Below are positions 51,904 to 59,686 of a stretch of 64,000 nt of DNA, piece by piece. The stretch is from Mesorhizobium sp. CAU 1732 (GTDB taxonomy: Bacteria; Pseudomonadota; Alphaproteobacteria; Rhizobiales; Rhizobiaceae): positions 224,001 to 288,000 of the forward strand of contig NZ_JBDQQR010000002.1 of NCBI RefSeq assembly GCF_039888675.1, read 5' to 3'. A model generated the notes under the pieces. It was given only the letters and a program-made list of their open reading frames with translations. It was not told the DNA's origin and did not search any database. Position numbers and translations under genes: made by a program. Every line of letters starts with the position of its first letter. The stretch's first letter is position 1.

Positions 51904-52316
51904 GAGAGGAGTTCCATGGAGGGGGTCAGCCGGGCCACTCTCCGATCGAATGTCACTGTGCGTGAACAGCCTGCACGCTCGGCTGACCACGCGATCAACT
52001 GATCCGCGACGTCCGGCAGCGGCGACGAGGCATCATCGAACAAGGTCAACAATCGCTCTCCATGCTCTACGACGAAATCATCGCTTTGAAGTATCTTATG
52101 GACCAACTCGTTCAGCGTTTCCCGAGAATAGCCAAAGCGGCGGCCCAACAACCAGATCGTCTCCGCTAGAACAATTCCGCTGATATAAGCCGGATCATCA
52201 GGCGAACGATCACTGAAAAATTCTCGCGCAGCCGCGTTTTGATCAACATTGTCGAAGACGACGAGCCGTATCAGCACATTTGTATCGATGCCAATCAATC
52301 GATGCCCTCGCGCCAT
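51900..52316 (-). CDS. VapC-like PIN-domain toxin (between ruvA and ruvB)
   Basis: PIN RNase toxin of 138 residues. It opens [19 protein letters not shown] with the first catalytic Asp, then [20 protein letters not shown] with the second acid, and has [25 protein letters not shown] with the third site near the end. The codon use is richer in A and T than the flanking ruv genes, a sign of later arrival. It overlaps its antitoxin gene by 22 bp and ruvB by 4 bp. Confidence 0.88.
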   Translation of the reverse strand: MARGHRLIGIDTNVLIRLVVFDNVDQNAAAREFFSDRSPDDPAYISGIVLAETIWLLGRRFGYSRETLNELVHKILQSDDFVVEHGERLLTLFDDASSPLPDVADQLIAWSAERAGCSRTVTFDRRVARLTPSMELLS

Positions 52317-52579
52317 TCGCGTTGGATACGCTCATCATCCTCCGCAACCGCATCCATGATCGCCTCGTCGATCTCCTCGATCTTTAGAGACTTGCCAGAT
52401 GGCGGAGTTCCGAGAATGCCAGCCAGATCAACAGCGCGTAATTTGCGCGTTCCAATCTCCACCCGCCCATCGCGAAACGTATAGGTCAAGCGATCCCCAG
52501 GAGCGAGGTTCAGATAGTCTCTCACTTCTTGGGGGATTGTCGTCTGGCCTTTTGAGGTCAATTTCGACTGAACGCCCAC
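52295..52579 (-). CDS. AbrB/SpoVT-type antitoxin (between ruvA and ruvB)
   Basis: DNA-binding antitoxin of 94 residues with the swapped-hairpin AbrB fold: SKLTSKGQTTIPQEVRDYLN, then GDRLTYTFRDGRVEIGTRKL. The C-terminal half (IEEIDEAIMDAVAEDDERIQ) is acidic and would bind the toxin. The start is GTG at 52579 with AGAGG and AAGGA just upstream, both inside a repeat that looks like its own operator. It overlaps the toxin gene by 22 bp. Confidence 0.85.
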   Translation of the reverse strand: MGVQSKLTSKGQTTIPQEVRDYLNLAPGDRLTYTFRDGRVEIGTRKLRAVDLAGILGTPPSGKSLKIEEIDEAIMDAVAEDDERIQREWREGID

Positions 52580-52625
52580 TTCCTTACCTCTTGAAAATTC
52601 CTTACCGGAAATAATAGTAAGGAAT
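52580..52625 (-). promoter_or_regulatory. Operator repeats of the ruvA-ruvB toxin-antitoxin module
   Basis: ATTCCTTAC (52597-52605) and GTAAGGAAT (52617-52625) form perfect 9-bp inverted arms around an 11-bp AT-rich centre. A third direct copy, TTCCTTAC, lies at 52580-52587 against the start codon. Three half-sites overlapping the ribosome-binding site fit self-repression by an AbrB-type antitoxin. Confidence 0.65.
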
Positions 52626-52642
52626 CATGTCGCAATCAAGGA

Positions 52643-53263
52643 TTATCGAGCCAGTTCCTTCAACCCCAGCCTGATGAGCTTGGCCGAATCCGCCCCCTCC
52701 CCGGCCGCCTTTATCGCCCCCGCAATCGCAGTGGCAGCCACATCGCGAGAATAACCGAGATTGACGAGCGCGGAGACGGCATCGGCTATCGGCGCGGGCG
52801 CGACACCTTCGCCAAGCTCCTGCTTGAGGCCGATCGTGCCGCTCGCTTCACCCGCATAGGCCGGGGCCTTGGACTTGAGTTCGGTGACGATGCGCTCTGC
52901 AACCTTCTTGCCGACGCCGGGCGCGCGGGCCACCATCGCGATATCGCGCAGCGCGATCGCATTGGCGAGCTCGGACGGCGACAGCGTCGACAGGACGGCC
53001 AGCGCGACCTTGGCACCGACGCCCTGAACGTTATTCTGGAGAAGGCGAAACCATTCGCGCTCCAGTGCCGACCCGAATCCGTAGAGCCGGATCATGTCCT
53101 CGCGCACATAGGTCTCGATCAGCAGGACAGCCGCCTCGCCCGCGCCGGGCAGGTTCGCCAGCGTCCGCGTCGAGCAGTACGCGACATAACCGACGCCGTG
53201 CACGTCGATGATGCAATGATCCTCGGCGATCTCGTCGATCGTCCCCTTGAGCTTCCCGATCAT
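52643..53263 (-). CDS. ruvA: Holliday junction-binding protein RuvA
   Basis: Tetrameric protein that clamps Holliday junctions and recruits RuvB. It has 206 residues from the ATG at 53263: OB-fold domain ([30 protein letters not shown]), the two HhH motifs ([20 protein letters not shown] and [20 protein letters not shown]) and the C-terminal RuvB-binding domain ([21 protein letters not shown]). It lies 13 bp after the upstream toxin gene and 17 bp before the operator of the next module. Confidence 0.95.
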   Translation of the reverse strand: MIGKLKGTIDEIAEDHCIIDVHGVGYVAYCSTRTLANLPGAGEAAVLLIETYVREDMIRLYGFGSALEREWFRLLQNNVQGVGAKVALAVLSTLSPSELANAIALRDIAMVARAPGVGKKVAERIVTELKSKAPAYAGEASGTIGLKQELGEGVAPAPIADAVSALVNLGYSRDVAATAIAGAIKAAGEGADSAKLIRLGLKELAR

Positions 53264-53276
53264 TGAAGAATCGCCT

Positions 53277-53696
53277 TCATGGGTGCGTGTCCGGAGCAAC
53301 TATCTCCAGATCTGGAAAATACGTCCGGTAGCGCGCGGCGTCCCGCGTGAGAAGACGATGCCCCGCAACCAGCGCATGCGCGCCAATCAGGAAGTCCGGC
53401 AGCGTCCGATCACGCACTCCCCCTCGGGCACGGTAGTCGCGATGCGCTTGTCCCGCCAGCAACCCTGCTTCGAATGGAATGTCATCGAATGTCCACAGCG
53501 GCGGCTCGAAGACCCGGCGATAACGCGCCCCTGAAATAAACGCATGCGCGACCTCAGCGGCGATCAACACATTGAAGACCAGGCTACCCTGCAATCTGGC
53601 ATCAGCAATCATCCGCTTTGCCCAAGGCGTCCATGCCGACCCCGGCTCGACGATGTCGATGATGACATTGGAGTCAATTATTGTTCCGCTCACCAC
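53277..53696 (-). CDS. VapC-like PIN-domain toxin (between ruvC and ruvA)
   Basis: PIN RNase toxin of 139 residues. It begins [20 protein letters not shown] with the first Asp at residue 8; [12 protein letters not shown] has the second acid, and [23 protein letters not shown] has the third site (D-F-L-I-G-A-H-A, a common VapC pattern). It overlaps its antitoxin gene by 23 bp and ends 13 bp before ruvA. It is not a close copy of the other PIN toxins in the window, so the modules seem to have arrived separately. Confidence 0.9.
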   Translation of the reverse strand: MVSGTIIDSNVIIDIVEPGSAWTPWAKRMIADARLQGSLVFNVLIAAEVAHAFISGARYRRVFEPPLWTFDDIPFEAGLLAGQAHRDYRARGGVRDRTLPDFLIGAHALVAGHRLLTRDAARYRTYFPDLEIVAPDTHP

Positions 53697-53943
53697 GATC
53701 TCTCGTCATTGCCATGATGTCATCGGCCGAAAGATTGGCATCGCCAGTGCCCTCAAGCTGTCGGAACCACGTTTCGACTTCGTGCAACAAAGCTTTGCTT
53801 CGTGTACCATTGCCGACGCCCCTGATGATTTCGACGATACCATCCGCCCTCTCCACGAAATCCACCTCGCTACCGGGGCCAATTTTCAATCGGTCCCTGA
53901 TCGCCTTCGGAATCGTCACCTGGCCTTTTTCAGTCACACGCAT
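53674..53943 (-). CDS. AbrB/SpoVT-type antitoxin (between ruvC and ruvA)
   Basis: DNA-binding antitoxin of 89 residues: MRVTEKGQVTIPKAIRDRLK, then GSEVDFVERADGIVEIIRG, the AbrB/MazE-like fold. The C-terminal part (HEVETWFRQLEGTGDANLSADDIMAM) would bind and block the toxin. The ATG lies 1 bp from a perfect palindrome that also holds the ribosome-binding site. Confidence 0.88.
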   Translation of the reverse strand: MRVTEKGQVTIPKAIRDRLKIGPGSEVDFVERADGIVEIIRGVGNGTRSKALLHEVETWFRQLEGTGDANLSADDIMAMTRDRGERNNN

Positions 53944-53944
53944 G

Positions 53945-53965
53945 GTAATACCTCTTGGGTATTAC
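53945..53965 (-). promoter_or_regulatory. Operator palindrome of the ruvC-ruvA toxin-antitoxin module
   Basis: GTAATACC-TCTTG-GGTATTAC: perfect 8-bp arms, 5-bp centre, directly before the antitoxin ATG. On the minus strand the centre gives AAGAGG, the likely ribosome-binding site, so binding by the antitoxin would block both promoter exit and translation. Confidence 0.7.
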
Positions 53966-54004
53966 TTATCGGCGCCACAGGAACAAGTCAAGAACAAGAG
54001 GCCC

Positions 54005-54532
54005 TCAGACCGCAGCAGCCAGCGCCGCGGCAGCCGCCATTCGTCCCGTCACGCTCTGGCGATGATGGGCGTGGCAGATCGCGATTGCGAGCGCGTCGGC
54101 GGCATCGTCGGTGTCGTAGGTCGCCTTCGGCATCAGCACGCGGACCATGAGCTGGATCTGCTTCTTGTCGCCGTGGCCGACACCGATCACCGCCTTCTTC
54201 ACGGCATTGGGCGCGTACTCCGCGACACGCAGGCCGGCGAGCGCCGGAACCAGCATCGCGATGCCACGCGCCTGGCCGAGCTTGAGCGTGGCGGTCGCAT
54301 CCTTGTTGACGAAGGTCTGCTCCACCGCCGCCTCGTGCGGCATGTGGCCATGCACGATCGCGGACAACCCCTCATGGAGTTGCAGCAGGCGCGAGGCGAG
54401 ATCCGCCTTGTCGTCCGAGCGCACGGTCCCTGCGGCCACGAAGCGCAGCGAGTTGCCCAGCGTGTCGATCACGCCCCAGCCGGTACGGCGAAGGCCGGGA
54501 TCGATACCGATAATGCGAATCGTGCTGTCCAT
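54005..54532 (-). CDS. ruvC: Holliday junction resolvase RuvC
   Basis: Endonuclease that cuts Holliday junctions. It has 175 residues from the ATG at 54532. The four acidic residues of the active site are seen in [14 protein letters not shown] (D), AAVEQTFVN (E) and [18 protein letters not shown] (D, D). It is the first gene of the ruvCAB operon; 61 bp with the toxin-antitoxin operator follow it. Confidence 0.95.
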   Translation of the reverse strand: MDSTIRIIGIDPGLRRTGWGVIDTLGNSLRFVAAGTVRSDDKADLASRLLQLHEGLSAIVHGHMPHEAAVEQTFVNKDATATLKLGQARGIAMLVPALAGLRVAEYAPNAVKKAVIGVGHGDKKQIQLMVRVLMPKATYDTDDAADALAIAICHAHHRQSVTGRMAAAAALAAAV

Positions 54533-54683
54533 GCCGTCACCTTTGCCGGGTTCAGGCTGGAATGCCATCGAAATGTGAACAAAGCAGAAACAACGCCTGG
54601 CATAGCGGGCAGTTCGGCGCTTGGCCTTTCGCGGCAATGCCCGGCGGGATATCGCGGGGTCCAATCACGGATGGCAGATCCCC

Positions 54684-55460
54684 ATGGAATTCCCACCTTT
54701 CGACCTCGCCATGGCGATCCTTCTCGCGGTCGCGCTCATCGCAGGTGTCGCCAAGGGACTGTCGGGCTTCGGCACCGGCATGATCATGGCCCCGATCGCG
54801 GGCGCGCTCTATGGCCCGAAGGCGGCGCTGGCGATCATCGTCCTGATCGATTCCCTGCCGGCAATTCCGGTAGCCCTGCCTGCGTTGCGCATCGCGCGCT
54901 GGCGCGAGGTGCTGCCGGTCTCCGCCGGGCTTTTCCTGCTGTTTCCGGTCGGCATCTGGATCCTGACTAATGGAAACGAGACCGCGCTTCGATGGCTGAT
55001 CTGCCTGTCGATCCTGGCCTGCGTCGGCGTATTGTGGTCGGGATGGCGCTATCGGGGTCCGCGCAACACGCTGACGTCGCTGGGCGTGGGCGGCGTCGCG
55101 GGCGTCCTGTCCGGCATCGCCTCCATCCCCGGCCCGCCCGTCATCGCCTACTGGATGGCGGCCGGTCTGCCCGCGCTCATCGTGCGGGCGAATCTTCTCG
55201 CGCTCTTTTTGCTGGGCGAGTTCGTCTCGATCGGCAATCTGTGGGTCGCAGGCCTCTTCGAGCGCGACGTGGTAATGCTGAGCATCATCGCGACGCCCGC
55301 CTATTTCGCGGGCATCCTCGGGGGCTGGGCGATGTTCGCGAAAGGCGGAGAGTGGCTCTACCGCGTCGTGACGTTCGGCCTGATCGTGCTTGCCGCGGTC
55401 CTGTCGCTACCCCTCTTCGATCAGGTATTCGAGGCTCTGGCCGCGCTGGCCAGAACCTGA
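54684..55460 (+). CDS. TauE/SafE family membrane permease (first copy)
   Basis: Polytopic membrane protein of 258 residues with seven to eight helices. Family signatures are GVAKGLSGFGTGMIMAPIAG near the N-terminus and the repeat-like GVGGVAGVLSGIASIPGPPVIAYWM in the second half. The group exports sulfite or other organic anions and takes part in sulfur metabolism; the substrate here is unknown. It diverges from ruvC and converges on rcdA with 9 bp between ends. Confidence 0.85.
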   Translation: MEFPPFDLAMAILLAVALIAGVAKGLSGFGTGMIMAPIAGALYGPKAALAIIVLIDSLPAIPVALPALRIARWREVLPVSAGLFLLFPVGIWILTNGNETALRWLICLSILACVGVLWSGWRYRGPRNTLTSLGVGGVAGVLSGIASIPGPPVIAYWMAAGLPALIVRANLLALFLLGEFVSIGNLWVAGLFERDVVMLSIIATPAYFAGILGGWAMFAKGGEWLYRVVTFGLIVLAAVLSLPLFDQVFEALAALART

Positions 55461-55469
55461 GCGCCAGGA

Positions 55470-56003
55470 TCAGCCGCGTGCGAAGGCGGTCTGAAGAAGC
55501 GTGATCTGGTCTGAAACGGGGTTCGCCACGCGCGACAGCGGCGCGTAGGACAGCGTGTCGGCCTCGCCATAGATTTGGTCGTCCATCCGGCGCACCAGCG
55601 CCTGCAGGCGAAGCGAGTGGTCGACGATCCCGCGAAACGCTTCCGGCAGTTCGCTCCAGCCGGTCGCATCGCCCTGCGCCGACGCGGTATCGAGCCGCAC
55701 CTTGGCTTTCTCGGCCGCGACCTGGTCGCGCGTCATCTCGCCCGAATTCGCGGCGCGCTGGAGCAGAAGCCACGACGCTATCTGCATGAGGCGGGTCGTC
55801 AGGCGCATGGACTCGGCGGCATAGAGCGTCGCGCCGATGCGCGACAGGCGCTTGGCGGCGACGCGGCCTTCGCCGTCGAGATATTCGGCGGCCTGCTCGA
55901 CGAGGCTCATACCCTCATTGTAGAGCGGCTTGAACGAGTTGGAGAACACGCGCCTCTCGGCGAGCTTGATCGTGTTTGATCCCTCGAAACCGTGCTCTCG
56001 CAT
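55470..56003 (-). CDS. rcdA: RcdA-like regulator (DUF1465 family)
   Basis: Small helical protein of 177 residues of the DUF1465 family. In Caulobacter, RcdA (171 residues) is an adaptor that helps ClpXP destroy CtrA and other cell-cycle proteins. Seen: VFSNSFKPLYNEGMSLVEQAAEYLDGEGR, RLTTRLMQIASWLLLQRAANSGEMT and EAFRGIVDHSLRLQALVRRMDDQ, typical of the family. The ATG at 56003 is used, with GGGGTG about 6 nt upstream; a GTG at 56012 is in frame. An exact CtrA box lies 126-140 bp upstream. Whether it delivers CtrA to ClpXP here is inferred. Confidence 0.85.
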   Translation of the reverse strand: MREHGFEGSNTIKLAERRVFSNSFKPLYNEGMSLVEQAAEYLDGEGRVAAKRLSRIGATLYAAESMRLTTRLMQIASWLLLQRAANSGEMTRDQVAAEKAKVRLDTASAQGDATGWSELPEAFRGIVDHSLRLQALVRRMDDQIYGEADTLSYAPLSRVANPVSDQITLLQTAFARG

Positions 56004-56128
56004 CAACTGCACCCCACAAAATCATTGCCGCATCTGCCGTCCGGACCGACGGTTTTTCTGACGCCGAATGGCCTAAACGATCTTCGAGCGGAATTTGATC
56101 CGTTGCGGGGTCGAACGCAAGCGCATGT

Positions 56129-56143
56129 TTAACGAAAGGTTAA
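56129..56143 (-). promoter_or_regulatory. CtrA-type box upstream of rcdA
   Basis: Minus strand TTAACCTTTCGTTAA, an exact TTAA-N7-TTAA match with the preferred TTAACC half. It is 126-140 bp before the rcdA ATG, with no other gene between. In Caulobacter rcdA belongs to the CtrA regulon, so this would be a feedback loop. Confidence 0.65.
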
Positions 56144-56177
56144 CGTCCTCGGCGAGGCCAAACCCGGCCTTCCGGAC

Positions 56178-56204
56178 AAAAAAAGAGCCGCGAAAGGCGG
56201 CTCT
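56178..56204 (-). terminator. Rho-independent terminator of the candidate small RNA
   Basis: Minus strand AGAGCCGC-CTTTC-GCGGCTCT then TTTTTTT (8-bp perfect stem, seven T). It is a strong terminator about 175 bp upstream of the rcdA start, and about 180 bp past the acyl-CoA synthetase stop. Confidence 0.93.
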
Positions 56205-56275
56205 CAGGAGTTAACAGGGAGGCGTCAAACGGAGTGGCCCAGCCACTCGGTAAGAATCCAGATCACTGGATGCCC
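56178..56275 (-). ncRNA. Candidate small RNA gene upstream of rcdA
   Basis: This lies in the 384-bp stretch 56004-56387 between rcdA and the acyl-CoA synthetase, which has no gene otherwise. On the minus strand it reads as three hairpins in a row: ATCCAG-TGAT-CTGGAT (56270-56255), GAGTGG-CTGGG-CCACTC (56248-56232) and the terminator AGAGCCGC..GCGGCTCT with seven T residues. A single-stranded part between the last two (CCTCCC and CTCCT) could pair with Shine-Dalgarno regions. An upstream terminator (56331-56357) and a CtrA box (56296-56310) make it a separate unit. The 5' end is a guess. A 25-codon reading frame exists inside but has no ribosome-binding site. Confidence 0.55.
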
Positions 56276-56295
56276 ACAGTAATGACATGTAAAGC

Positions 56296-56310
56296 TTAAC
56301 CGAACCTTAA
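56296..56310 (-). promoter_or_regulatory. CtrA-type box upstream of the candidate small RNA
   Basis: Minus strand TTAAGGTTCGGTTAA, an exact TTAA-N7-TTAA match, with a further TTAACC half at 56322-56317 (8 bp away). It lies 20-35 bp upstream of the first hairpin of the candidate RNA, where a CtrA-activated promoter would sit. Confidence 0.6.
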
Positions 56311-56330
56311 CAGCATGGTTAACAAGCCAT

Positions 56331-56357
56331 GAAAATGTCCCGATGCGGGACATTTTC
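56331..56357 (-). terminator. Terminator of the acyl-CoA synthetase gene
   Basis: GAAAATGTCCC-GATGC-GGGACATTTTC: perfect 11-bp arms, 30 bp after the stop at 56388. On the minus strand the stem ATGTCCC/GGGACAT runs into TTTTC. It isolates the downstream small-RNA candidate from this gene. Confidence 0.75.
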
Positions 56358-56387
56358 GTCGCCCTGCCCTCGCGCCCCGCGTGCGAA

Positions 56388-58034
56388 TCACACGTCGAGT
56401 GCCTTCGCCATATCGCGCAGCCGGAACTTCTGGATCTTGCCCGTCGAGGTCTTCGGGATTTCCGCGAAGATCACGGTGCGCGGGCATTTGAAGCGCGCCA
56501 GAAGCGTCCGGCAGTGCTCCACGATCTCCGCCTCGGTCGCGGTTTTTCCGGGCTTCAGCTCGACATAGGCGACGGGCGTCTCGCCCCATTTGTCGTCGGG
56601 CCTCGCAACCACGCCGCAAGACGCCACCGCCGGGTGCTTGTAGAGCGCGTCCTCCACCTCGATCGTCGAGATGTTCTCGCCGCCCGAAATGATGATGTCC
56701 TTGGAGCGGTCCTTCAACTGGATGTAGCCGTCGGCATGCATGACGCCGAGGTCACCGGAGTGGAACCACCCGCCGGCAAAGGCCTCGTCGGTCGCAGCCC
56801 TGTTTTTGAGATACCCCTTCATGACGATGTTGCCCTGGAACATGACCTCGCCGATGGTCTCGCCATCGGCGGGCGTCCGCTCCATAGTCGCCGGGTCCAT
56901 GACGGTCAGCCCCTCGAGCGCAGCATAGCGCACGCCCTGCCTTGCCTTGCGCGCGCTCTTCGGCCCCTTGTCGAGATGGTCCCAATCCGAGTGCCATTCG
57001 TTCACGACCGCCGGTCCGTATGTCTCGGTCAGGCCGTAGAGATGCGTCACCGCGAAGCCGGCATCCGCCATGCCCGACAGCACCGCCTCGGGCGGAGGTG
57101 CTGCGGCCGTGTTGAAGGTCACGGATTGGGTGACCTCGCGCTTCTCGTCATCCCTAGCGTTGATCAGCGCCGACATGACGACCGGCGCCCCGCACAGATG
57201 CGTCACGCCGTGGTCGGCGATCGCATCGTACATGGCCTTGGCGCGCACCCAGCGCAGGCAGACATGCGTGCCCGCCTGGATCGCGAGCGTCCACGGGAAG
57301 CACCAGCCGTTGCAGTGGAACATCGGCAGCGTCCAGAGATAGACCGGATGCCTGCCCATGCCCGCATGGATCGTGTTGGTATAGGCCATCAGCGCCGCGC
57401 CGCGATGGTGGTAAACGACGCCCTTGGGATTGCCGGTCGTGCCCGACGTGTAGTTAAGCGAGATCGCGTCCCATTCGTCGTCCGGCATCGACCAGTCGAA
57501 ATCCGGGTCGCCCGAGGCGACGAACGCCTCGTAGTCGATCGTCCCGATGCGCTCGCCCTTCGGATAGGGAGCATCGTCGCCATAGTCGGGATCGTCATAG
57601 TCGATGACGATCGGCTTCACCGTGGCAAGATCGAGCGCCTGCTTCACCACGCCGGAGAATTCGCGATCGACGATCAGGACTTTCGTTTCGGCATGGTCGA
57701 GCTGGAACGCGATGATGGCCGCGTCGAGCCGCGTGTTGAGCGAATGAAGCACCGCCTTCACCATCGGCACGCCGAAATGCGCCTCGAGCATCGCTGGCGT
57801 GTTCGACAGCATCACCGAGACGGTGTCGCCCTTGCCGATCCCTTTCGCGGCGAGCGCGGAGCCGAGTTGCAGCGAGCGGCGCCAGAAATCGCGATAGGTC
57901 GTGCGCGCCGCGCCGTGGATGACCGCGATCTGGTCCGGAAACACCTTGGCCGCGCGTTCCATATAGGAAAGCGGCGTCAGCGGCTGGTGGTTGGCCGTGT
58001 TCCTGTCGAGATCTGTGTCGTAAGCGCTGCCCAT
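56388..58034 (-). CDS. Acyl-CoA synthetase (AMP-forming, fatty acid-CoA ligase family)
   Basis: Adenylates a carboxylic acid and joins it to CoA. It has 548 residues with motif A3 LNYTSGTTGNPKGVVYHHRG (near residue 177), YGLTETYGPAV (A5), GWFHSGDLGVMHADGYIQL (A7) and DRSKDIIISGGENISTIEVE (A8), and the catalytic lysine near the C-terminus in TSTGKIQKFRLR (A10). The type (DxxxxxR start, PLTPLSYMERAAKVFPDQIA) is like medium- or long-chain acyl-CoA ligases of Alphaproteobacteria; the acid it takes is unknown. It lies between the TauE/SafE copies and has its own terminator. Confidence 0.9.
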   Translation of the reverse strand: MGSAYDTDLDRNTANHQPLTPLSYMERAAKVFPDQIAVIHGAARTTYRDFWRRSLQLGSALAAKGIGKGDTVSVMLSNTPAMLEAHFGVPMVKAVLHSLNTRLDAAIIAFQLDHAETKVLIVDREFSGVVKQALDLATVKPIVIDYDDPDYGDDAPYPKGERIGTIDYEAFVASGDPDFDWSMPDDEWDAISLNYTSGTTGNPKGVVYHHRGAALMAYTNTIHAGMGRHPVYLWTLPMFHCNGWCFPWTLAIQAGTHVCLRWVRAKAMYDAIADHGVTHLCGAPVVMSALINARDDEKREVTQSVTFNTAAAPPPEAVLSGMADAGFAVTHLYGLTETYGPAVVNEWHSDWDHLDKGPKSARKARQGVRYAALEGLTVMDPATMERTPADGETIGEVMFQGNIVMKGYLKNRAATDEAFAGGWFHSGDLGVMHADGYIQLKDRSKDIIISGGENISTIEVEDALYKHPAVASCGVVARPDDKWGETPVAYVELKPGKTATEAEIVEHCRTLLARFKCPRTVIFAEIPKTSTGKIQKFRLRDMAKALDV

Positions 58035-58083
58035 AGATGTCCTCCGTGTCGTCCTGATTATGCACGCGCCGGCGTCGTCGTCA

Positions 58084-58854
58084 TCAACCCCACAGGCCGC
58101 TCATCCCGTCCCAGACCAGTTTGAGCCCGATGACGAGCACCATCGCGTACATGAAGGGATAGAAGATTTCCGGCCGCATTCGGCGCACGATCCATGCTCC
58201 CGCGAGCGTGGCCAGCGGCGCGATCGGCATCAGCACGGCCGACGCGGTGAGGTTGGCGCCATCGAACTGCCCGAGCGCGAAATAGGGGATCAGCTTCACC
58301 GCGTTGACGATGGCGAAAAAGATCACGCTGGTGCCGACATACAGGGTCGGGCTTTGCCTGAGCGGCAGGGCATAGACCTGATAGGGCGGTCCGCCGGCAT
58401 GGGCGACGAAACTCGTGAAGCCGGTAACGAGCGACCAGAACGTCGCCTTCCAGCCATTGTGCTGCGTGGCGCGCTCGTTTGCGTTCAGCTTCTGGGCAAG
58501 CCAGTTGGCGAAGAAGCCGAGCGCGATCACGCCGACGATCAGGCGCACCGCATCCGGCGTCACCACCGAGGCGGTCAGCCAACCGATACCGATGCCGAGC
58601 ATCGCGCCGGGCAGCATGAGCTTGAGCGTGACCGGGTCGCGCTCCCCCCGCCATGTCCACAACGACACCATGTCCATGACGATCAGGATCGGCAGCAGGA
58701 TCGCGGCCGCCTGCACCGGCGACACGACGAGCGCCATCAGCGGCACGCCGATCAGGGCCATTGCTCCGCCAAGGCCGCCCTTGGAGAGCCCGACCAGGAT
58801 GACCGCCGGAATGGCGGCTGCATAAAACCAGGGATCTGCGGGAATGGAGAACAT
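58084..58854 (-). CDS. TauE/SafE family membrane permease (second copy)
   Basis: Polytopic membrane protein of 256 residues with seven to eight helices. It opens DPWFYAAAIPAVILVGLSKGGLGGAMALIGVPLMAL, the first TauE motif, and the second half has VTGFTSFVAHAGGPPYQVYALP, the second motif. It likely exports sulfite or another anion. It differs clearly from the copy at 54684, so it is a separate member and not a recent duplicate. It starts 50 bp upstream of the acyl-CoA synthetase gene on the same strand; the ATG at 58854 gives the family N-terminus. Confidence 0.85.
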   Translation of the reverse strand: MFSIPADPWFYAAAIPAVILVGLSKGGLGGAMALIGVPLMALVVSPVQAAAILLPILIVMDMVSLWTWRGERDPVTLKLMLPGAMLGIGIGWLTASVVTPDAVRLIVGVIALGFFANWLAQKLNANERATQHNGWKATFWSLVTGFTSFVAHAGGPPYQVYALPLRQSPTLYVGTSVIFFAIVNAVKLIPYFALGQFDGANLTASAVLMPIAPLATLAGAWIVRRMRPEIFYPFMYAMVLVIGLKLVWDGMSGLWG

Positions 58855-59035
58855 CGTACGGAAAGGCCTTTCACGCGATCCCCTACCCGCAAACCGGCGC
58901 GTTGGCGAGAGATGATGGCCCATCCCGGCGGTGCGGCGAGGCGCTGCTTTGACTGTTCAAGCGTCGCGGCTTGTTCTATGCCCCATTGCAACCATGATCG
59001 ACGGCCAATGAAGCCGCATTCCCGAGGCTCGACCC

Positions 59036-59683
59036 ATGAACCCCACGCAGACGCCAAACCGTTGCCGCATCGTTCTGATCGCCGCCAAAGACGAAGAGCC
59101 CGGACGGTTGATCTCGGCATTCGACGGCGGCGACGTCGCGTCGCTGATTCTGCCTGCCTGGGGCATGGATGACGACGCCTTCCAGCTTTACGCCGAAAAG
59201 ATCGTGCCGGCCGCGCAGGAGAACGGCATCGCGGTGATGATCGCCGGCGATGCGCGTATCGCGATGCGGGTCCAGGCCGACGGGCTGCATTTCGAGGGCA
59301 ACCGGCGCGATCTGGAAGACCTCATCGAGAAGCACCAGTCCAAGATGATGGTCGGCACCGGCGGCGCGACCACGCGCGACGACGCGCTGAATTTGGGCGA
59401 AGCGCGACCCGACTATATGTTCTTCGGAAAGTTCGGCTACGACAACAAGCCCGAGCCGCATCCGCGCAATCTGAAACTCGGCGAATGGTGGTCGGAAATG
59501 ATCCAGGTTCCCGCCATCGTGCTCGCGGGGTCCGACGCGGCCTCGGTTCCCGCCGTCGCGGCGACCGGCGCCGATTTCGTCGCGCTGACCGCCGCCGTCT
59601 TCGCCGAAGGCACCGACCCCGCGCAAGCCGTTGCGCTCATCAACGCCGCGCTGGATGCCGGCGCGCCGGTTTTCGAGGACTGA
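59036..59683 (+). CDS. Thiamine phosphate synthase-like protein (ThiE fold, degenerate active site)
   Basis: TIM-barrel protein of 215 residues. Similarity to ThiE is in the overall layout: IAVMIAGDARIAMRVQADGLHFEG, then VGTGGATTRDDALNLGEARPDYMFFGKFG, then PAIVLAGSDAASVPAVAATGADFVALTAAVF. The usual ThiE residues are not all kept: G-x-H-L-G-Q is LHFEGN, the S-x-H loop is VGTGGAT, and the G-P-x-F-x-T-x-T-K loop is GKFGYDNKPE. It may have a related but different role. It is grouped with the Sel1 gene (3 bp away), efp and the suhB-type gene, not with thiamine genes. Confidence 0.7.
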   Translation: MNPTQTPNRCRIVLIAAKDEEPGRLISAFDGGDVASLILPAWGMDDDAFQLYAEKIVPAAQENGIAVMIAGDARIAMRVQADGLHFEGNRRDLEDLIEKHQSKMMVGTGGATTRDDALNLGEARPDYMFFGKFGYDNKPEPHPRNLKLGEWWSEMIQVPAIVLAGSDAASVPAVAATGADFVALTAAVFAEGTDPAQAVALINAALDAGAPVFED

Positions 59684-59686
59684 CGA

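Noticed and set aside
56211..56288. 25-codon frame on the minus strand inside the candidate small RNA
   Set aside because: There is no Shine-Dalgarno before its ATG, and the hairpins and terminator explain the sequence better. A dual-function RNA is possible but not supported.
54684..58854. The two TauE/SafE genes as a recent duplication
   Set aside because: Their motifs differ (GLSGFGTGMIMAP versus GLSKGGLGGAMALIG) and they face opposite directions; they look like old separate members of a large family.
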